The notes: generated by a model from the sequence alone, not told the origin. Numbered from the stretch's first letter, positions 44,601-54,900 are shown. The stretch: DNA of 64,000 bases from Monarcha castaneiventris obscurior (GCA_026261815.1 JAMPIT010000493.1:8635501-8699500), one strand, 5' to 3'. Numbers and translations are program-made.

Positions 44601-45100
44601 GAATGGTTGGCTTTGAAACCCTATTTATTTATTTTTAAATGAGATATTTGACCAGAAATCACCGCGCTTTCTAATTTTCTTTATGGTTGGGGATACCCAC
44701 TGCCAGTGTGTGTAATCTACTCACTGGAGAAGCTGCTGTCACCCCTGAGGAGCATTCACAGCCCTGCTCCTTCCATCCCATTGCATCCCTGCGGCCCCGG
44801 GGTCACTTTCAAGTCGCCGGACCTGAGCACCCCTGAGGTGTTCCTGTTGGAACATCCTTAGGAGGGAGAAATTGGAAATGTTGTGGTTATAAAAGAACTG
44901 GCAAAGCATCCTTTGCTTTTTGCCTTTTGATTTTTTTTTTTTTTAAACCGTGTTTTAATTCTCTTTGCCACAGATACTACTTCAAAAAAGCCAGCGACGA
45001 GTTCGACTGCGGCGCGGTGTTTGAGGAGGTTTGGGAAGATGAAACCATCCTGCCCATGTACGAAGGAAGGATCCTCGGGAAGGTGGAAAGGATTGATTGA
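22875..45100 (+). CDS. AXIN2: AXIN2 (axin-2/conductin) complete coding region, ten coding exons
   Basis: Axin-2 is the cytoplasmic scaffold of the beta-catenin destruction complex and a feedback inhibitor of Wnt signalling. The exons join as 22875-23698, 29566-29706, 35177-35279, 37135-37275, 37420-37916, 38031-38213, 38498-38716, 39254-39349, 40708-40875 and 44974-45100. All introns are GT-AG and all junctions are in phase, giving 832 residues (human about 843). Order of parts: tankyrase-binding motif RPPVPGEE at residues 23-30, RGS domain about 84-204 (binds APC), GSK3-binding helix about 368-401, beta-catenin-binding helix about 444-458, His/Cys-rich segment about 500-560, and DIX domain about 750-832. 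The start ATG is the first ATG of the exon holding it and matches the conserved MSSA start. I see no stop, frameshift or missing motif. Identity rests on near-identical RGS and DIX stretches compared with remembered human AXIN2; AXIN1 fits less well. Confidence 0.97.
23699..29565 (+). other. AXIN2 intron 2
   Basis: 5,867 bp, GT-AG, no exon-like open frame I can recognise. It contains a TG run (about 24208-24225), a CpG-rich stretch at 24830-25160, a T-rich block at 25405-25450, a CTTTGATC motif near 25523, and an AT-rich stretch at 28440-28620 with CTTTGAT at 28487 and two TTATC/E-box composites. The rest is unremarkable. Confidence 0.85.
29566..29706 (+). CDS. AXIN2: AXIN2 exon 3
   Basis: The exon begins after CCCAG and ends before GTGAGT. 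It is 141 nt and keeps phase 2 on both sides, so it could be skipped without a frameshift. It encodes [13 protein letters not shown]... through [20 protein letters not shown], nearly identical to remembered human AXIN2. The Ser/Thr/Asp-rich end lies in the linker between the RGS domain and the GSK3-binding helix, a region phosphorylated in axins. Confidence 0.95.
29707..35176 (+). other. AXIN2 intron 3
   Basis: 5,470 bp, GT-AG. Contents: an AT-rich block at 29990-30140 with ATCAAAG and an ETS-like palindrome, a G-run near 31869-31886, an AT-rich block at 32080-32290, and a GC minisatellite at 33106-33355. No further coding sequence was recognised. Confidence 0.85.
33106..33355. repeat. G-rich minisatellite in AXIN2 intron 3
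   Basis: Units of 28 and 36 bp starting GGGAGGTGGGCAGTGCAGGA, differing by an extra 8-bp GGGCTGCA; one 17-bp truncated unit near 33211. About eight units. It produces long spurious open frames on both strands. Confidence 0.93.
35177..35279 (+). CDS. AXIN2: AXIN2 exon 4
   Basis: A 103-nt exon after GTGCAG, ending CCG|GTGAGT. It brings the frame to phase 0. It encodes [20 protein letters not shown] and then [14 protein letters not shown], a conserved basic linker just before the GSK3-binding region. Skipping it would shift the frame. Confidence 0.95.
36648..36668. repeat. T21 homopolymer
   Basis: Run of 21 T in intron 4. Confidence 0.9.
36779..36803. repeat. T25 homopolymer
   Basis: Run of 25 T in intron 4, 330 bp before exon 5. 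Confidence 0.9.
37135..37275 (+). CDS. AXIN2: AXIN2 exon 5: GSK3-binding helix
   Basis: Exon of 141 nt (47 codons, phase 0 at both ends) between TTGTAG and GAG|GTAGGA. Residues 357-403 begin [14 protein letters not shown] and include [12 protein letters not shown] and [10 protein letters not shown], the amphipathic helix that docks GSK3-beta in axins. Compared with human, the middle of the helix reads KQEQETMDC instead of KLELESRHS. The following intron is 144 nt with no in-frame stop (see findings). Confidence 0.95.
37276..37419 (+). other. AXIN2 intron 5, 144 bp with open reading frame
   Basis: GTAGGA ... GGCAG. The length is exactly 48 codons, and reading through from exon 5 meets no stop before exon 6, so retention would add 48 residues in frame. 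It is GC-rich like the flanking exons. Confidence 0.9.
37420..37916 (+). CDS. AXIN2: AXIN2 exon 6: beta-catenin-binding helix and His/Cys-rich segment
   Basis: Exon of 497 nt from GGCAG to GG|GTGAGT, residues 404-568 plus two bases. [15 protein letters not shown] leads into the helix [18 protein letters not shown] (about 443-460), which binds beta-catenin armadillo repeats. It is followed by [17 protein letters not shown], then the conserved [20 protein letters not shown], then a Cys-rich run ([18 protein letters not shown]). The poly-His tract of human AXIN2 after SPD is absent. Third positions are almost all G or C. Confidence 0.95.
37917..38030 (+). other. AXIN2 intron 6, 114 bp
   Basis: Short GT-AG intron. 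Read-through meets TGA at once (GGG TGA), so retention would truncate the protein before the DIX domain. It ends in the CAGCAG tandem acceptor. Confidence 0.9.
38031..38213 (+). CDS. AXIN2: AXIN2 exon 7: in-frame cassette with a tandem CAGCAG acceptor
   Basis: The acceptor is a NAGNAG (CCAG|CAG|GAC), so the exon starts at 38031 (183 nt) or 38034 (180 nt). The choice adds or removes one Arg and keeps the frame. The exon ends AG|GTAAAT at 38214. Its first part is poorly conserved and Gly/Pro-rich ([20 protein letters not shown]); the end, [18 protein letters not shown], is conserved. Both boundaries are phase 2, so it can be skipped cleanly. I recall a human isoform lacking an in-frame exon of similar size here. 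Confidence 0.92.
38214..38497 (+). other. AXIN2 intron 7, 284 bp
   Basis: GTAAAT...CAAG acceptor. It is AT-rich, in sharp contrast to the GC-rich exons on each side. No other feature seen. Confidence 0.9.
38498..38716 (+). CDS. AXIN2: AXIN2 exon 8
   Basis: Exon of 219 nt (73 codons, phase 2 both ends) after CCCCAAG. It encodes [16 protein letters not shown]..., a variable Gly/His/Pro-rich part, and the conserved block [20 protein letters not shown] followed by RRLAEVSKP. The end CG|GTAATGG is the least standard donor of the gene. The phase joins CG to the A of exon 9, giving Arg before [13 protein letters not shown]. Confidence 0.93.
38717..39253 (+). other. AXIN2 intron 8, 537 bp
   Basis: GTAATG donor and a C/T-rich tract before CTTCAG. 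It contains a GTGGAT hexamer repeat at 38788-38814. Confidence 0.9.
38788..38814. repeat. GTGGAT hexamer repeat
   Basis: About 4.5 perfect copies of GTGGAT in intron 8. Confidence 0.85.
39254..39349 (+). CDS. AXIN2: AXIN2 exon 9: short 96-nt exon
   Basis: This exon has no long open frame around it and is easily missed. After CTTCAG it reads (CG)A TGT TCA and on through [19 protein letters not shown] to LTTE and GA|GTGAGT; exon 10 supplies the T to give Asp. Remembered human AXIN2 has [23 protein letters not shown] here, so homology and phase both support it. It encodes residues 703-734 (32 codons), in the linker before the DIX domain, and is in frame if skipped. Confidence 0.93.
39350..40707 (+). 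other. AXIN2 intron 9, 1,358 bp
   Basis: GTGAGT...TTTGCAG. The first 600 bp are AT-rich and look non-coding. The last part holds a CR1 3' end (40253-40505) and is open in the exon 10 frame from 40229. Confidence 0.9.
40253..40505 (+). mobile_element. CR1 LINE 3' end in AXIN2 intron 9
   Basis: Contains GGCTGGATATTAGGGAGAAA, AGAGAAGCTGTGGCTGCCCC, AAGGCCAGGTTGGACAGGGC and GATCTTTAAGGTCCCTTCCA. It lies in the sense orientation 200 bp before exon 10. It keeps an open frame that joins exon 10. Confidence 0.9.
40708..40875 (+). CDS. AXIN2: AXIN2 exon 10: start of DIX domain
   Basis: Exon of 168 nt after TTTTGCAG, ending AG|GTAAGA. It encodes [20 protein letters not shown], then [20 protein letters not shown], then [16 protein letters not shown]. 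The DIX domain begins near residue 750. DIX domains polymerise head-to-tail and join Axin to Dishevelled. The frame is also open upstream through intron 9 back to 40229 (see findings). Confidence 0.96.
40876..44973 (+). other. AXIN2 intron 10, 4,098 bp
   Basis: GTAAGA...CCACAG. No exon recognised. AT-rich blocks at 42240-42690, 43480-43860 and 44030-44240 look like non-coding conserved DNA. Poly-A/T rich stretches lie at 42788-42810, 42970-43015, 43870-43935 and 44929-44945. Confidence 0.85.
44974..45100 (+). CDS. AXIN2: AXIN2 exon 11 coding part: end of DIX domain and stop
   Basis: After TTGCCACAG the exon reads (AG)A TAC TAC TTC AAA AAA GCC. It encodes [20 protein letters not shown], then [20 protein letters not shown] and a final Asp, with TGA at 45098-45100. 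This completes the DIX domain. The C-terminus KVERID matches human AXIN2. The exon continues into the 3' UTR. Confidence 0.96.
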
Positions 45101-45741
45101 TGGCATCTGTGCTTCTTATGAAAAGCTAAGCTAGAAAAGTCTTTGGACACACAACAGTAGTGATGACAAGGAAAGAGGGAATAAAAAAAAAAAAAAAACT
45201 CTGAAGGAAAAGTTTTGAACCAATGAAGAAAAAAAAGTGAAGTCTACGAAGACTTTGCTGAATTAGCCTTAGAGGAAAAAAATGGCATTTATTATTCATG
45301 AGTTGGGTACTGAGATGATAAAAACCCTGGACTATTTATTAGAAACATGACCACTGTTGGCTATTGGAGATGCAGACCGTGTTTGAGAGACTTCCATACA
45401 TAATATATGATTTCCTGGGGATCTGAAAGCTATGGACTAAGAGAAACTGTGTATAGCTTACCTTAACAGTAATCCTTATTGATATTTATTGAACAGTCTG
45501 TTTCCCCTTAAGTCCAGTTTTTGGATATGCTGCTTTAACAATGGAGAAGAGAGGGGCTGGGAAATGGGGTGAGGGGAGGAAGGATTATTTTATTTTTTTA
45601 CGTTTTCCCACTATCTAAAATTTAGGAGTTTGGCGATGAGCGCAGTCGTGATGATTTTTTTTTTTTTTTGAAGGGGGAGGAGGGAAGGAGTGAGGTCATG
45701 CCCAGTATTTCTCCAAGTGAAGATAAAACTTTTCCTAAAGA

Positions 45742-45775
45742 AATAATATTAATAATAATAATAATAATAATAAAA
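45742..45775. repeat. AAT trinucleotide repeat in 3' UTR
   Basis: About ten AAT units, possibly polymorphic. Confidence 0.88.
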
Positions 45776-45847
45776 GCCGAAATAAAAATACTGTCCTACC
45801 ATTCATCTAGAGACCAGTGCATTTTAATCTATGCTGCTCTAATTTGA

Positions 45848-45853
45848 AATAAA
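45848..45853 (+). promoter_or_regulatory. Candidate proximal poly(A) signal AATAAA
   Basis: Canonical hexamer in AT-rich DNA about 750 nt after the stop codon. Other AATAAA copies at 45180-45185 and 45781-45786 lie beside A-rich runs and are less convincing. Use would give a short 3' UTR. Confidence 0.45.
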
Positions 45854-46720
45854 GGTCTTAAACATTAATTCTATTTAGATGCAATATAACAACAACAACA
45901 GGTTATTTTGTCCATGGATTTCGGCAGGGTGAGGTTTTTGCTTTGCTACTCTCAGTGGTGTCCAAGGTAGAGCAAAACCCCAAGCCTGGGAGAGCTGTAG
46001 AAGGAGCCATCCCATTCCCATGTCCATATTTAGCACAGCAGGTTAAAAGCCCTTGTGGATTCCACAGAGCTGAGGTTTTTAGCTGTTCAATGTTAGCACT
46101 ACTTGTGTTCCTAGGCCATGGAACTGCCACGGGGTGTGTTTGGCTCGGTGTGGAGCGAGTGAGTCCTGGGGTGGTGGGGTTTGGTTGGGGTTTTTTCGGC
46201 TGGGTTTTTCTCTGCCATGCCTTGAGCACTCACATGAGGCCGTGGCAGATGTGGGTGAAGGCTCTGGAGCTCCGTGGGGTGGGGTTTTGGGGGCAGAACA
46301 ACCCCTTCCCGAGATAGACCTTGCATTTCAACAGTTGGGTTTTGTGTTGATTAAGTTAATCTGTGCATTCTGTTTGCCATTGCTACTTTGTGTAAGTCTG
46401 TATATATTGTAGAAAATGTATGGTGGAAATATTAATACACTATCTCTAGTGTTTTTGAAATTTAATCAGTACAGTACCTGTGCCTGCATGGTGTTACAGA
46501 CCATGCGTCGCCCTATATTCAGGGTTCAAGCTTTCCCTTGTTTGTTTAAGGGGTTTATGTATAAATATATTTTATGCCTTTTATTACAAGTCCTGTACTC
46601 ATGACTTTTGCCATGGCATTTTGTTCTACTTATACTGTAAATTATGCATTATAAAGAGTTTCATTTAAAAAAAAAAATTACTTGGTACAATAATTATTGT
46701 AATTAAGAGATGTAGCCTTT

Positions 46721-46726
46721 ATTAAA
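46721..46726 (+). promoter_or_regulatory. Candidate distal poly(A) signal ATTAAA
   Basis: Common variant hexamer at the end of the conserved-looking 3' UTR block, followed by a T-rich stretch (46728-46770) that could be the downstream element. It is the best candidate for the full-length end. Confidence 0.45.
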
Positions 46727-46789
46727 ATTTTATATTTTTCAAATTAATATTGTCTTGACTTTTTTTCACCCTTAATGCCTTAAAAGGGT

Positions 46790-48576
46790 TTTTTTCCTCA
46801 TCTATGGTGGTAGCTAGATAGAGCTGGTGAGCTCTGCCCTCTCTCCCTGCCTTGGCAGGGGCTGTTCCTGCTGGGAAGGAGGCAAGGCAAAGGCTGGAGC
46901 TGCTCCTCAGTGTGAGGATGAAATAATTTACAGCTCCTTCAGGTAACTCACCTGCAAATTTAGCCTGGTTGTGCTTCCAGACTGCACTGCTGAGCTCACC
47001 TGAGGGAGCCAGGGTGTGACATCTCCTCAGGCTGGAGCTCCTCCCGTGGCACACGTGGTGGGTTTGGTGTTGGGTTTTGGGGATGGTCACAGCCTTCCCC
47101 AGATGGGATTGAGCTGGGACTGCTCACCTGCATCCCATGCCAGAGTAAACCCAGCTTTGTGACGTTCAGGGCAAGCCCCAGCTCTGTAAAGCCCTGGCTT
47201 GCATGGCCACGTTGGCCAAGGTGAGCTGGGCTGAGGTGTGCTGGGAGCTGCTGAGCAGGACAAGCTCAGGGAGCTCCTCCCCGTGCACCTTCCCCTGCCC
47301 TGTATTTAGGTACAAAACCTATTCTGTAGCTGAAAAAACCTAATTTGTTCCTGGGGAAGCTGCCCATCCCAGGCATGGATCTGTCTCCCAGCTGCTGCCC
47401 AGACCTTCCCCAGCTCAAGCAAGAAACTCTGGGAAAGCAATTGTGGAGCTGCCTTTGGTCTGTCCTGTTGGTAACCAGAGCCAGCCCTTTGCTTCTGCCT
47501 CACCAATGGCACTGACTAGGGCTTTTTTTTTTTTTTCTTCCCCTCTCTCCACCCTATTTTTTCTATGAGGTTTTAAATTATCTGGGTTATTTTGTGTGTT
47601 TGAGAAGACTTCATTTAAAACATCAGTAAAACTTGTATCAAAGGGCTCAACTTCACACTGAGTACACAGAGCTGGGGACTGAATCCTGCAGTTCAAGGGA
47701 GCTGCAGGCAGTTTTACACATTTAAATGGATGGTGCCTTGTTTTAAAAAAACCATCTGAAGTTCATGGGGTTCATCTTAATTGATAAGCTGGACATAACG
47801 GATGGGTGTAGGGAGACTTCAACAACATAAGGGAAGAAAGATTTTTTTTTCCCCCTCTCTCTCTTTTTTTAGTCTACCATCAAAGGTTGGGAACTTAGCA
47901 CTACATCGTAGTATTATTTTTCTTCTGCTATTAAAATGAATCACACTGTGCCTAATTCTTCTTGGGAAGATGAATGTGTTTGAGGCAGCTTGAAGCCATT
48001 CAGTGCCTCACAAGCCTTTGCATCTTTCTATCAATGTTCCAAAATACTCACCTCTGTTTTTTTGGATGTCTGTAGAAACAATATATAAAATGGCTTCAAA
48101 TACATGGCAGGCTGTTTAGTGGAGATGAAAGGGTATTTGAATAGTCTTTTTAAAATGAATGAAAAGTGAATACTCTCTTCTGTTTCGATTATAAGTGGGA
48201 CATGGAGCTCGTTAGACACCACCTTAATATGTGACACTCTGAAAAACGTTCACCTACCTTCAGCAGTTCAGAAACATTTTGTTTTTTAGCTTGTCTCGGG
48301 ATAAAGATCGTGATTACAGGTCTGGCATGTTCCCTGCTAAATGGAGAGGCAGCGTGGGAAAGTTCTGCTTTTCCAGCTTGGAAGTAACATCCAACCAATT
48401 TTTTTTTTACACAGTACAGAAGATTGAGAGGGAGTAAGAACCTTATTTTGACCCAAGTGGGTTTGGGTTTTTTTTAAGTTTAGCTGAACTTTATCAGGTT
48501 TAACAAAAACTCTGTAAATTCATGCAGAAAAAAGGTGCCCACAGAGCTGCTTGTGGTGTCAAAATGCGCTGTGTTA
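46790..48576. other. Downstream intergenic, nothing recognised
   Basis: No exon, repeat family or RNA gene seen. T-rich stretches at 47522-47536 and 47842-47872. Confidence 0.6.
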
Positions 48577-48950
48577 GGTCCTTCCAGAGCAGGGACCCAA
48601 AATGTTCCAATTTGGGTCCTTTGACAGAGGAGGGACCCAAAATATCCCTGTTTGGGTCCTTTGACAGAGGAGGGACCCAAAATATCCCTGTTTGGGTCCT
48701 TTTCCAGAGAAAGGATGCAAAGTATCCCTGTTTAGGTCTTATTTTCAGAGGAGGGATCCAAAATATCCTGACATTGATCCTTTTCCAGAGGGTGGACCCC
48801 AAATGTCCTGGTTTGGGTCCTTCCAGAGGAAAGAAACAGAACGTCCCAGTTTGGGTCCTTTCCCAGAGGAGGGACACAAAATGTCCCAAATTTGTGTCCT
48901 TCTCCAGAGGTAGGACCCAAAATGTCCTGATTTGGGTCCTTCAGAGGAAA
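48577..48950. repeat. Degenerate ~40-bp minisatellite
   Basis: About ten units of 38-41 bp built around GGTCCTTT...CAGAGGAGGGACCCAAAATA TCCC. The second and third units are identical and outer units are diverged. It creates apparent ORFs on both strands that I do not regard as genes. Confidence 0.92.
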
Positions 48951-51900
48951 AGCATCAACAACAAGAGCTCTGCTCTGCAGGAGCAATCTCGAGCAGGGCT
49001 CGAGCTCTGCAGCAGAGACCCCCAGCCACTCCACACACTCAAATCGCTCTAATTCTTAACACTTAACACATTTTTTGTCTTCAAAGCAGCCTGGAAAGGC
49101 TCCTGAAGCCCCACAGCACCCACAGAGGTAGGTGGCCTCTGCCCGTGGTGGATAATTGCCGGGGTGAGTGGTGGCCAGAGGAGCTTCAAAGCCGTGTGTT
49201 GGCTCCGGGTCACCATCCAACACAAACACCAGCCCCGGCTACTGCCCAATTCAAATGTGTTGATGGACCTTTAACAGTCCTTGGGAGCATTTGGGATGTG
49301 GAAGCTGGAGGCTGGGAATCATGAGCAAGCCTCGAGGCTTTTTTTGGGAAAAAGAAACGCTTTCCCAAGTGTTTCACAGCTGGAATTTGTTGGGGCGTGT
49401 GGCGATGAGCCACAATGGTCTTGCTCCATCCCAAATCAAGGCTGGAAGCAGTGGGGAGTGGGGATGGGCTGAGTGGGGAGGGACAGCTGCAGGGCTGGTT
49501 CTCCTCTCTGAGTGGGGACAAGGACCCTGGAAGCCTTCATTTGGTTTTCCTCAGCAAAAACCCGGCTGCATTTGGATGCACAAAACTTCCCAGCCCTCAC
49601 TCGTGGGCCTCTCCGCCGGCCTGGGTTGGTCACAGCAGATACAGCGAGGCAGTTTTGTTCTTTCTCTACACTGAATGTTTGGCATCCCCTGGCCCAAACG
49701 GTGCAAAACATCCCAAAACTGCCCTCGAGACAATGAGCTTAAAAATAACATAAGTAAAAAATAAAATCCCCCCTCCCTTCACGAACAGAGACACTACACG
49801 TTACTTTGAAAGGCACCAGTAATGGGAGGATGCTTTGCTTTGGTGAAGTACCACAAAAACTCCCTCCTTTTCCCAGGTACTGGGATCAGGAGCATGCCCA
49901 GCTGCCCCCAGCCTTTCTCAGGTCTCCCTGAGGTTGTTTTGTCCCCCCTGCCCTGGGGGTTAATTCCCTCTAACTCCTTGAGTCAGGCCCCAGTCAGCTG
50001 GGCTGGGGCATCTGCTGGTTCATGCTCTGCCTGCCTCATACTGGCAGCTGTATTCCCTTCCTCTTTCACCTTCCATTAACCTCGTGTTCCTCAAACACCT
50101 TCATCCAACTACTCCATTCCGGTAGCAACCTCAGATTAATTAAAAAGGAAAGAAAAAAAAAAAAAAAGAAAGGAGCACACTGTCTTTAAATGAGGTTCCT
50201 ATCCCATTGCTTTCAAATGCTCTCTCTTAATCACAGAGCCCAGAAAACACCCACACACTGGAGGCTGGAGAATTATTTAAGGCAAATCATCTTCCTTCCT
50301 CTTCTGAAAAAAGATCAGACCAGTTCTGGATGGTGAGAGCAGCTCTGGTTCAGGTCCTTTCCATTCTTCCCAGCAATGTCCCCGATTCCTGCCCGCAGCC
50401 TTGCCCAGCCTCCCCACACAGCCCTGCACATTCACTCCTTTCCCCCTCGCCCTCATTAGCATGTTACTAATCATAATGAAGAGTCCCAGGATGAATTTTT
50501 CTAACGTTTAAACCATGGCCTGCCATATGTTTTAGGCTCTCTTTTAAATTAAATGAGTGTTGTGGTGCGTTTAATCTTCAGGGAGCACTGAACTCACAGA
50601 GTGAGAGAGGAGGCTAATTTTGGACATCAGATCTAGGTGATAGCATAATTTCAGACAATTTTGGCTGACCTCCCTGGGCAATGCCCTTCATCTCTTTCAT
50701 GAGAAGATCTATTTTTAGGGAAGAAAGCCCATTAAGTCTTGCCTTCCTTAATTGAGCTCTTCACATGATAAGATTTGACAGGTAGATCTTCTTTTTTTAT
50801 TATTATTATTTTTTAAAAAGAAAACAGAAAGACCCTCTGGGAATTCTGGCTTTCAACATTTGTCTTGGGCCCTGCAGGAGTCTGGAACATCTCTGAACCC
50901 TACAGCTCGTCCTGCTTTGAAACCACCGCCTCGTCATTGCTCATGCACGGCGCCCGCGCTGCCTCCTCATCTGCAGTCGCAGCACTCCCAGCTCCCTGCT
51001 CCCTCTCCCACTGCCCTGGCAGCTCTCCTCGCCTTCCCCTTCCTCTTGCTTCTGCCGTGTTGGCTCAAAGCGAGCTCTCATTCCCCCCAAATCCTTCACA
51101 AGTCAAAGGATAAATGGGATGCGTGGCAGGGGTGGTCCTACCTTGGCTCTCCCCGTTCCCTGCCTTGCAGAGCTGCACTCTCGGCATTGCCCCAGCATGG
51201 GAGCCCGGCTGACCCCTCAAGGTCTCACCCAGCCCTACAGCAGGGACAGCACAGAGCCCACCAAAACCCCTCCACCCCTTCAAAGCACTCGCAGGTGGCT
51301 GCAGCAGCCTGGCCGAGCTCGGAACAAAAGGTTTGTGCCTTTTCCAAAGCTCAAGTTTCCTGCAATCCTTACATCCCTAAAGGTTTCTGGTATCTCTGCA
51401 AACACAGCATCCTTTTCCAACACATTCCGCAGCAAACGTCCCTCCTCTGCAGGTACAAAGGTTAAAGGATCACACAGGGCCTGAGGGTCTTCACCTCCAG
51501 GGACCAACCCTCCCCCAGCCCCAGCAGGACAGAGGCAAAGGCCGGGTTTGAGGATCGGACACTGCTCCTGGGAGTGATGCTGTGAAACCAGCTGGTATCC
51601 AAAGATGGTTCAGGAATAAAGAGAGGACAGCTGATGAAATGGTCAGTGAAGAGGCCACTCCGGCTGGAACAGTTGTGGAGGGGTTAAACCCTCCCCATGG
51701 TTCTGCCATGCAAAAGCCAGGCGAAGCTCCGGGGTTTTGCATTGAGATTCAAATGCCCAGATCAAAGCTGAGCTCCAGGAAGGAAGAGACAATTTAGGTT
51801 GGAACCAGAGAAAACTTTCTCAGCTAACTTCTGGGAAGTGAAACAAGCAGGTTTCAGAAAGCTCCCATCCAAAGGGAGAGGAGTTTCCGCGGGAGCCGAG

Positions 51901-54900
51901 GAGGTGGCCCTCGCCCTCTCCCTTGCCCTCTCCTCCCAGACAGGGAATTATTATTGGCCCCCGGACCCCACACACCCATTGCAACCCCCGCCCCGCTCTT
52001 TGGAAGCTGTCACCGAGCTGTTCCAGCCCAGCGTTGCAGAGGAGGATGAGCTGGAGCAGGCCCTGCCACGCGCTGGTGCCCCCATGGCAGCGGGCACGGG
52101 TGGCATCTGCATCCTGGCATTCCCAAAAACCAAACACCCAGAGGCTGCAGACAGCCCCTGTCCAAACGGGGCTCCATGGCCTTCGGGATGGCCGCCGGCC
52201 CGACATCCAACATTTGATGGAGTAGCCAAAATACTATTTCCAGCTTTTTTCTTCCTTGCTGTTTATTCCAAAGCAAACAAACAAATGGGGAAAAGAAAAA
52301 AAAAAAAAAAAAAGAACTGTTCGAGAGTTTAGCTTTGCTAATTTATGACTCTGTGCTCTGCCCTTTCTCCTTTGGGATTCACTGCCCTGACCTTGCATAC
52401 GAGGGGAAGAGGAAGGAGAGCCCTCACCTTGCCAGTGTGAAAGGTTGCCAAAGCAGGGAGAAAGTGTCTACTCACTTATTCTAGGAGCATGTAGTGCTTT
52501 TGTGTTTCAACTCTTTGTAGATTTGCAATGCCTTTAAAACCCCTCGCAACTGTCCAGTGTGGGGTGTTTAATTACCAGGTAAAACAATTTTTTTTGACTC
52601 CATTTAATTATTTGATTGCACAGTAACCAAAGAGTGTAAGAGGGCTGTAGCCAGAAGGCACTTCAAAGCAATGCCTTGATGTTTCTTAGTGGGCATTAAT
52701 GGTTTCTGAAGGCAGGAGACTGTTTAAAAAAAATATTAAAACCCTCCTCATGATCCCGCCAGCAATCTCAAAAAAATGCATAAACACTGGAATCCTCTGC
52801 CAGGGAAGAAAAAAAAGAGTTCAAAGGGATCTGAGAGTTTTCATGTAAAGTTTAGAGTTTAAGGCGTGACTGTTGGCTACGGAGCCCCACTGTTTGAACT
52901 CTTGTTTATTAAAAACAGTTTCCCAGCATTTCACAGGGTTCAGAAAGACAACAGCGAAGTGCAGCCTTTTTCACAGCACAGCCTTTAAAGGCTCCATTGA
53001 TTTCTACCTATGTGTTTTATCTTCTTTTTTTCATTCCTTTTCTTTTTTTTTTTTTTTTTTTTTTTTTTTGATCAAATGCTGAAGTTTAGCACAATATCCA
53101 AGAGCAGGCTGAGCTGGGGCTGTGGTGGAGATAACCACTATGGAATAAGAGTTTGCCATGATTTTTTAAAACACTTTTAAACAGTTCACTCCAGAATCTG
53201 CAGTGCCCCAGAAGGCTGGATGACAGCAGCAGCAGAATTAGGAAATGACAACTTGGCTGGCCCCAGACTCCGACTGCCTTTTTGATATTATTGCCAACCC
53301 TCGAGCCTTTATCTGAGCCTCAGCTCTCAATCAATGTCCAGCCAAACAATTGGCCACTGGGAAACCAAAACTCTTTTTTTTTCCCCTCAGGATGGGAGAT
53401 AATCCTTCAGCCTGCCCTGTCTGGGCGCACATCTTATTTTTGATGAGCCCACCACCACACCTAGAGCAGGCTCATTCTTTTCTGTGCTTACACTTCTCTT
53501 GCTCCTTCAGCCAACCTCATTTGTCCAAAAACATTCCTGCTTTTTAAAGTCAAGGGTTTCTATCCGGGAGTGAAGTGAGGGGGATCTGCAGCTTGTTGCA
53601 GCTTGGTGCTGCTGGCCGTGGCTGGGGAGGAGCTGCTCTTTGAAGGGGCAGCTGGACTGCTCACAGCAAGATGCTACAATTCCTGCAAGGGCAAGGAGAG
53701 CAGACACTCAGGAGCACTGGGAAAATCCTGTGCTGTCCTGGGAAAAAAGCTTGCAGCTGAGTGTTTTAGCAAGTTCTGAAGTCTAACTGCAGAGATCTGA
53801 AGATAACACGGCTCAGAGCCGCCCAGGCTCTGCCTTTAACAACAGAGGGGTCTAGAAGTACTGCCAGAAGATGTTATAAAAGGCACATTAGGAGCAGAAT
53901 TAAAGTAAACATAAACCAAAACAAACAGAAACATCTGCTGAGCAGGTAGCCTGAGAATAAGCTCCTTATGAAAGCTGTTCTGCGGGCTGAATCCTCAGCT
54001 CCAGTCACAGGGGCGCTGCCAGGTGACATCGGCTGCACCTCTGACACAGGAGGGAAAGAGCCAAAAATAGTGTCGTGTCCAAGCCCTCACACCAACACAT
54101 CAGAGAGGAGGGAAAATGGGATGTGAGGCAGCAAACAGGGGGTTGTTTGAGTTTCTGGCTGGGTCCTGCTCTGCAAACGTGGCTGGGAGTTAACGAGAGA
54201 TGCTCCAGGGAACCTCTCCGTGCTCAGAGGGCTGCGAGCTGTGGCAGGACGGGGAAGGATGGAGAGAGGACTTCTAGGACTCCCTCGAGGGAAAAGGGTG
54301 TGTGTGATGCAGCAGGGCAGGTCGAGGTGAGATCAGGCCCTGAGCACTTAAACCACACTCAGGATTTTGCATCAATTGCCACGTTCAAACCTGAGCACAG
54401 GAAAGAGCATCCTCTGGACTGAGGAGATGTTTGCTGTGAAGAATGATGTGAAAATGTGTCACCTGCTTTATACTTACAGAGATAAACTCAGATTTTAAAT
54501 GCAGTGGGGAAAGAAACTGAAGAGGAAAAAGAAAAACCACAAAAAATTTCTAAAAAAATAAGGAGCAGGAAATTTCTTCCTGTGCCCAGCTGATGGCAAA
54601 GTGCTGCTCCAAAGATGCTCCTGCAACCAGCCACAGCCACAGGGCAGGGCTGAAGTTGTCCTGCTGCCATCCCCATTCCCAGCAAAAATCTCCATCCCAA
54701 CTCCAGGTACTGATGGAAAATATGAACTTAATTTTGGGCTCTGTTTTCCTTAAATCGGCGCAGTTCCAGTAAAATCAGATTAAAATACCTCCAGTTCCTG
54801 ATGTTTGGGGATATTTAAAGTCAGATCAAAGCACTTGTAACCAGTCCTTTTGGTAGCAGGTTTGATGAGAAACACAGGTGCAGGAGTGCATGAAGCTGGG

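Larger units (their letters stand above)
45101..46745 (+). other. AXIN2: AXIN2 3' UTR (end estimated)
   Basis: AT-rich, stop-dense DNA follows the stop codon. It has several ATTTA-containing spots (near 45337 and 45486), a T15 run at 45655-45669, an AAT repeat at 45742-45775 and a Pumilio-type UGUAUAUA site at 46399-46406. The block from about 46380 to 46740 resembles what I recall of the distal human AXIN2 3' UTR. The character of the sequence changes to ordinary GC-richer intergenic DNA after about 46790. The end is inferred from poly(A)-signal candidates. Confidence 0.7.

Noticed and set aside
48522..49052. 176-codon + strand frame and 129-codon minus frame
   Set aside because: Both are made by the 40-bp minisatellite. 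Their repeated peptides have no family signature.
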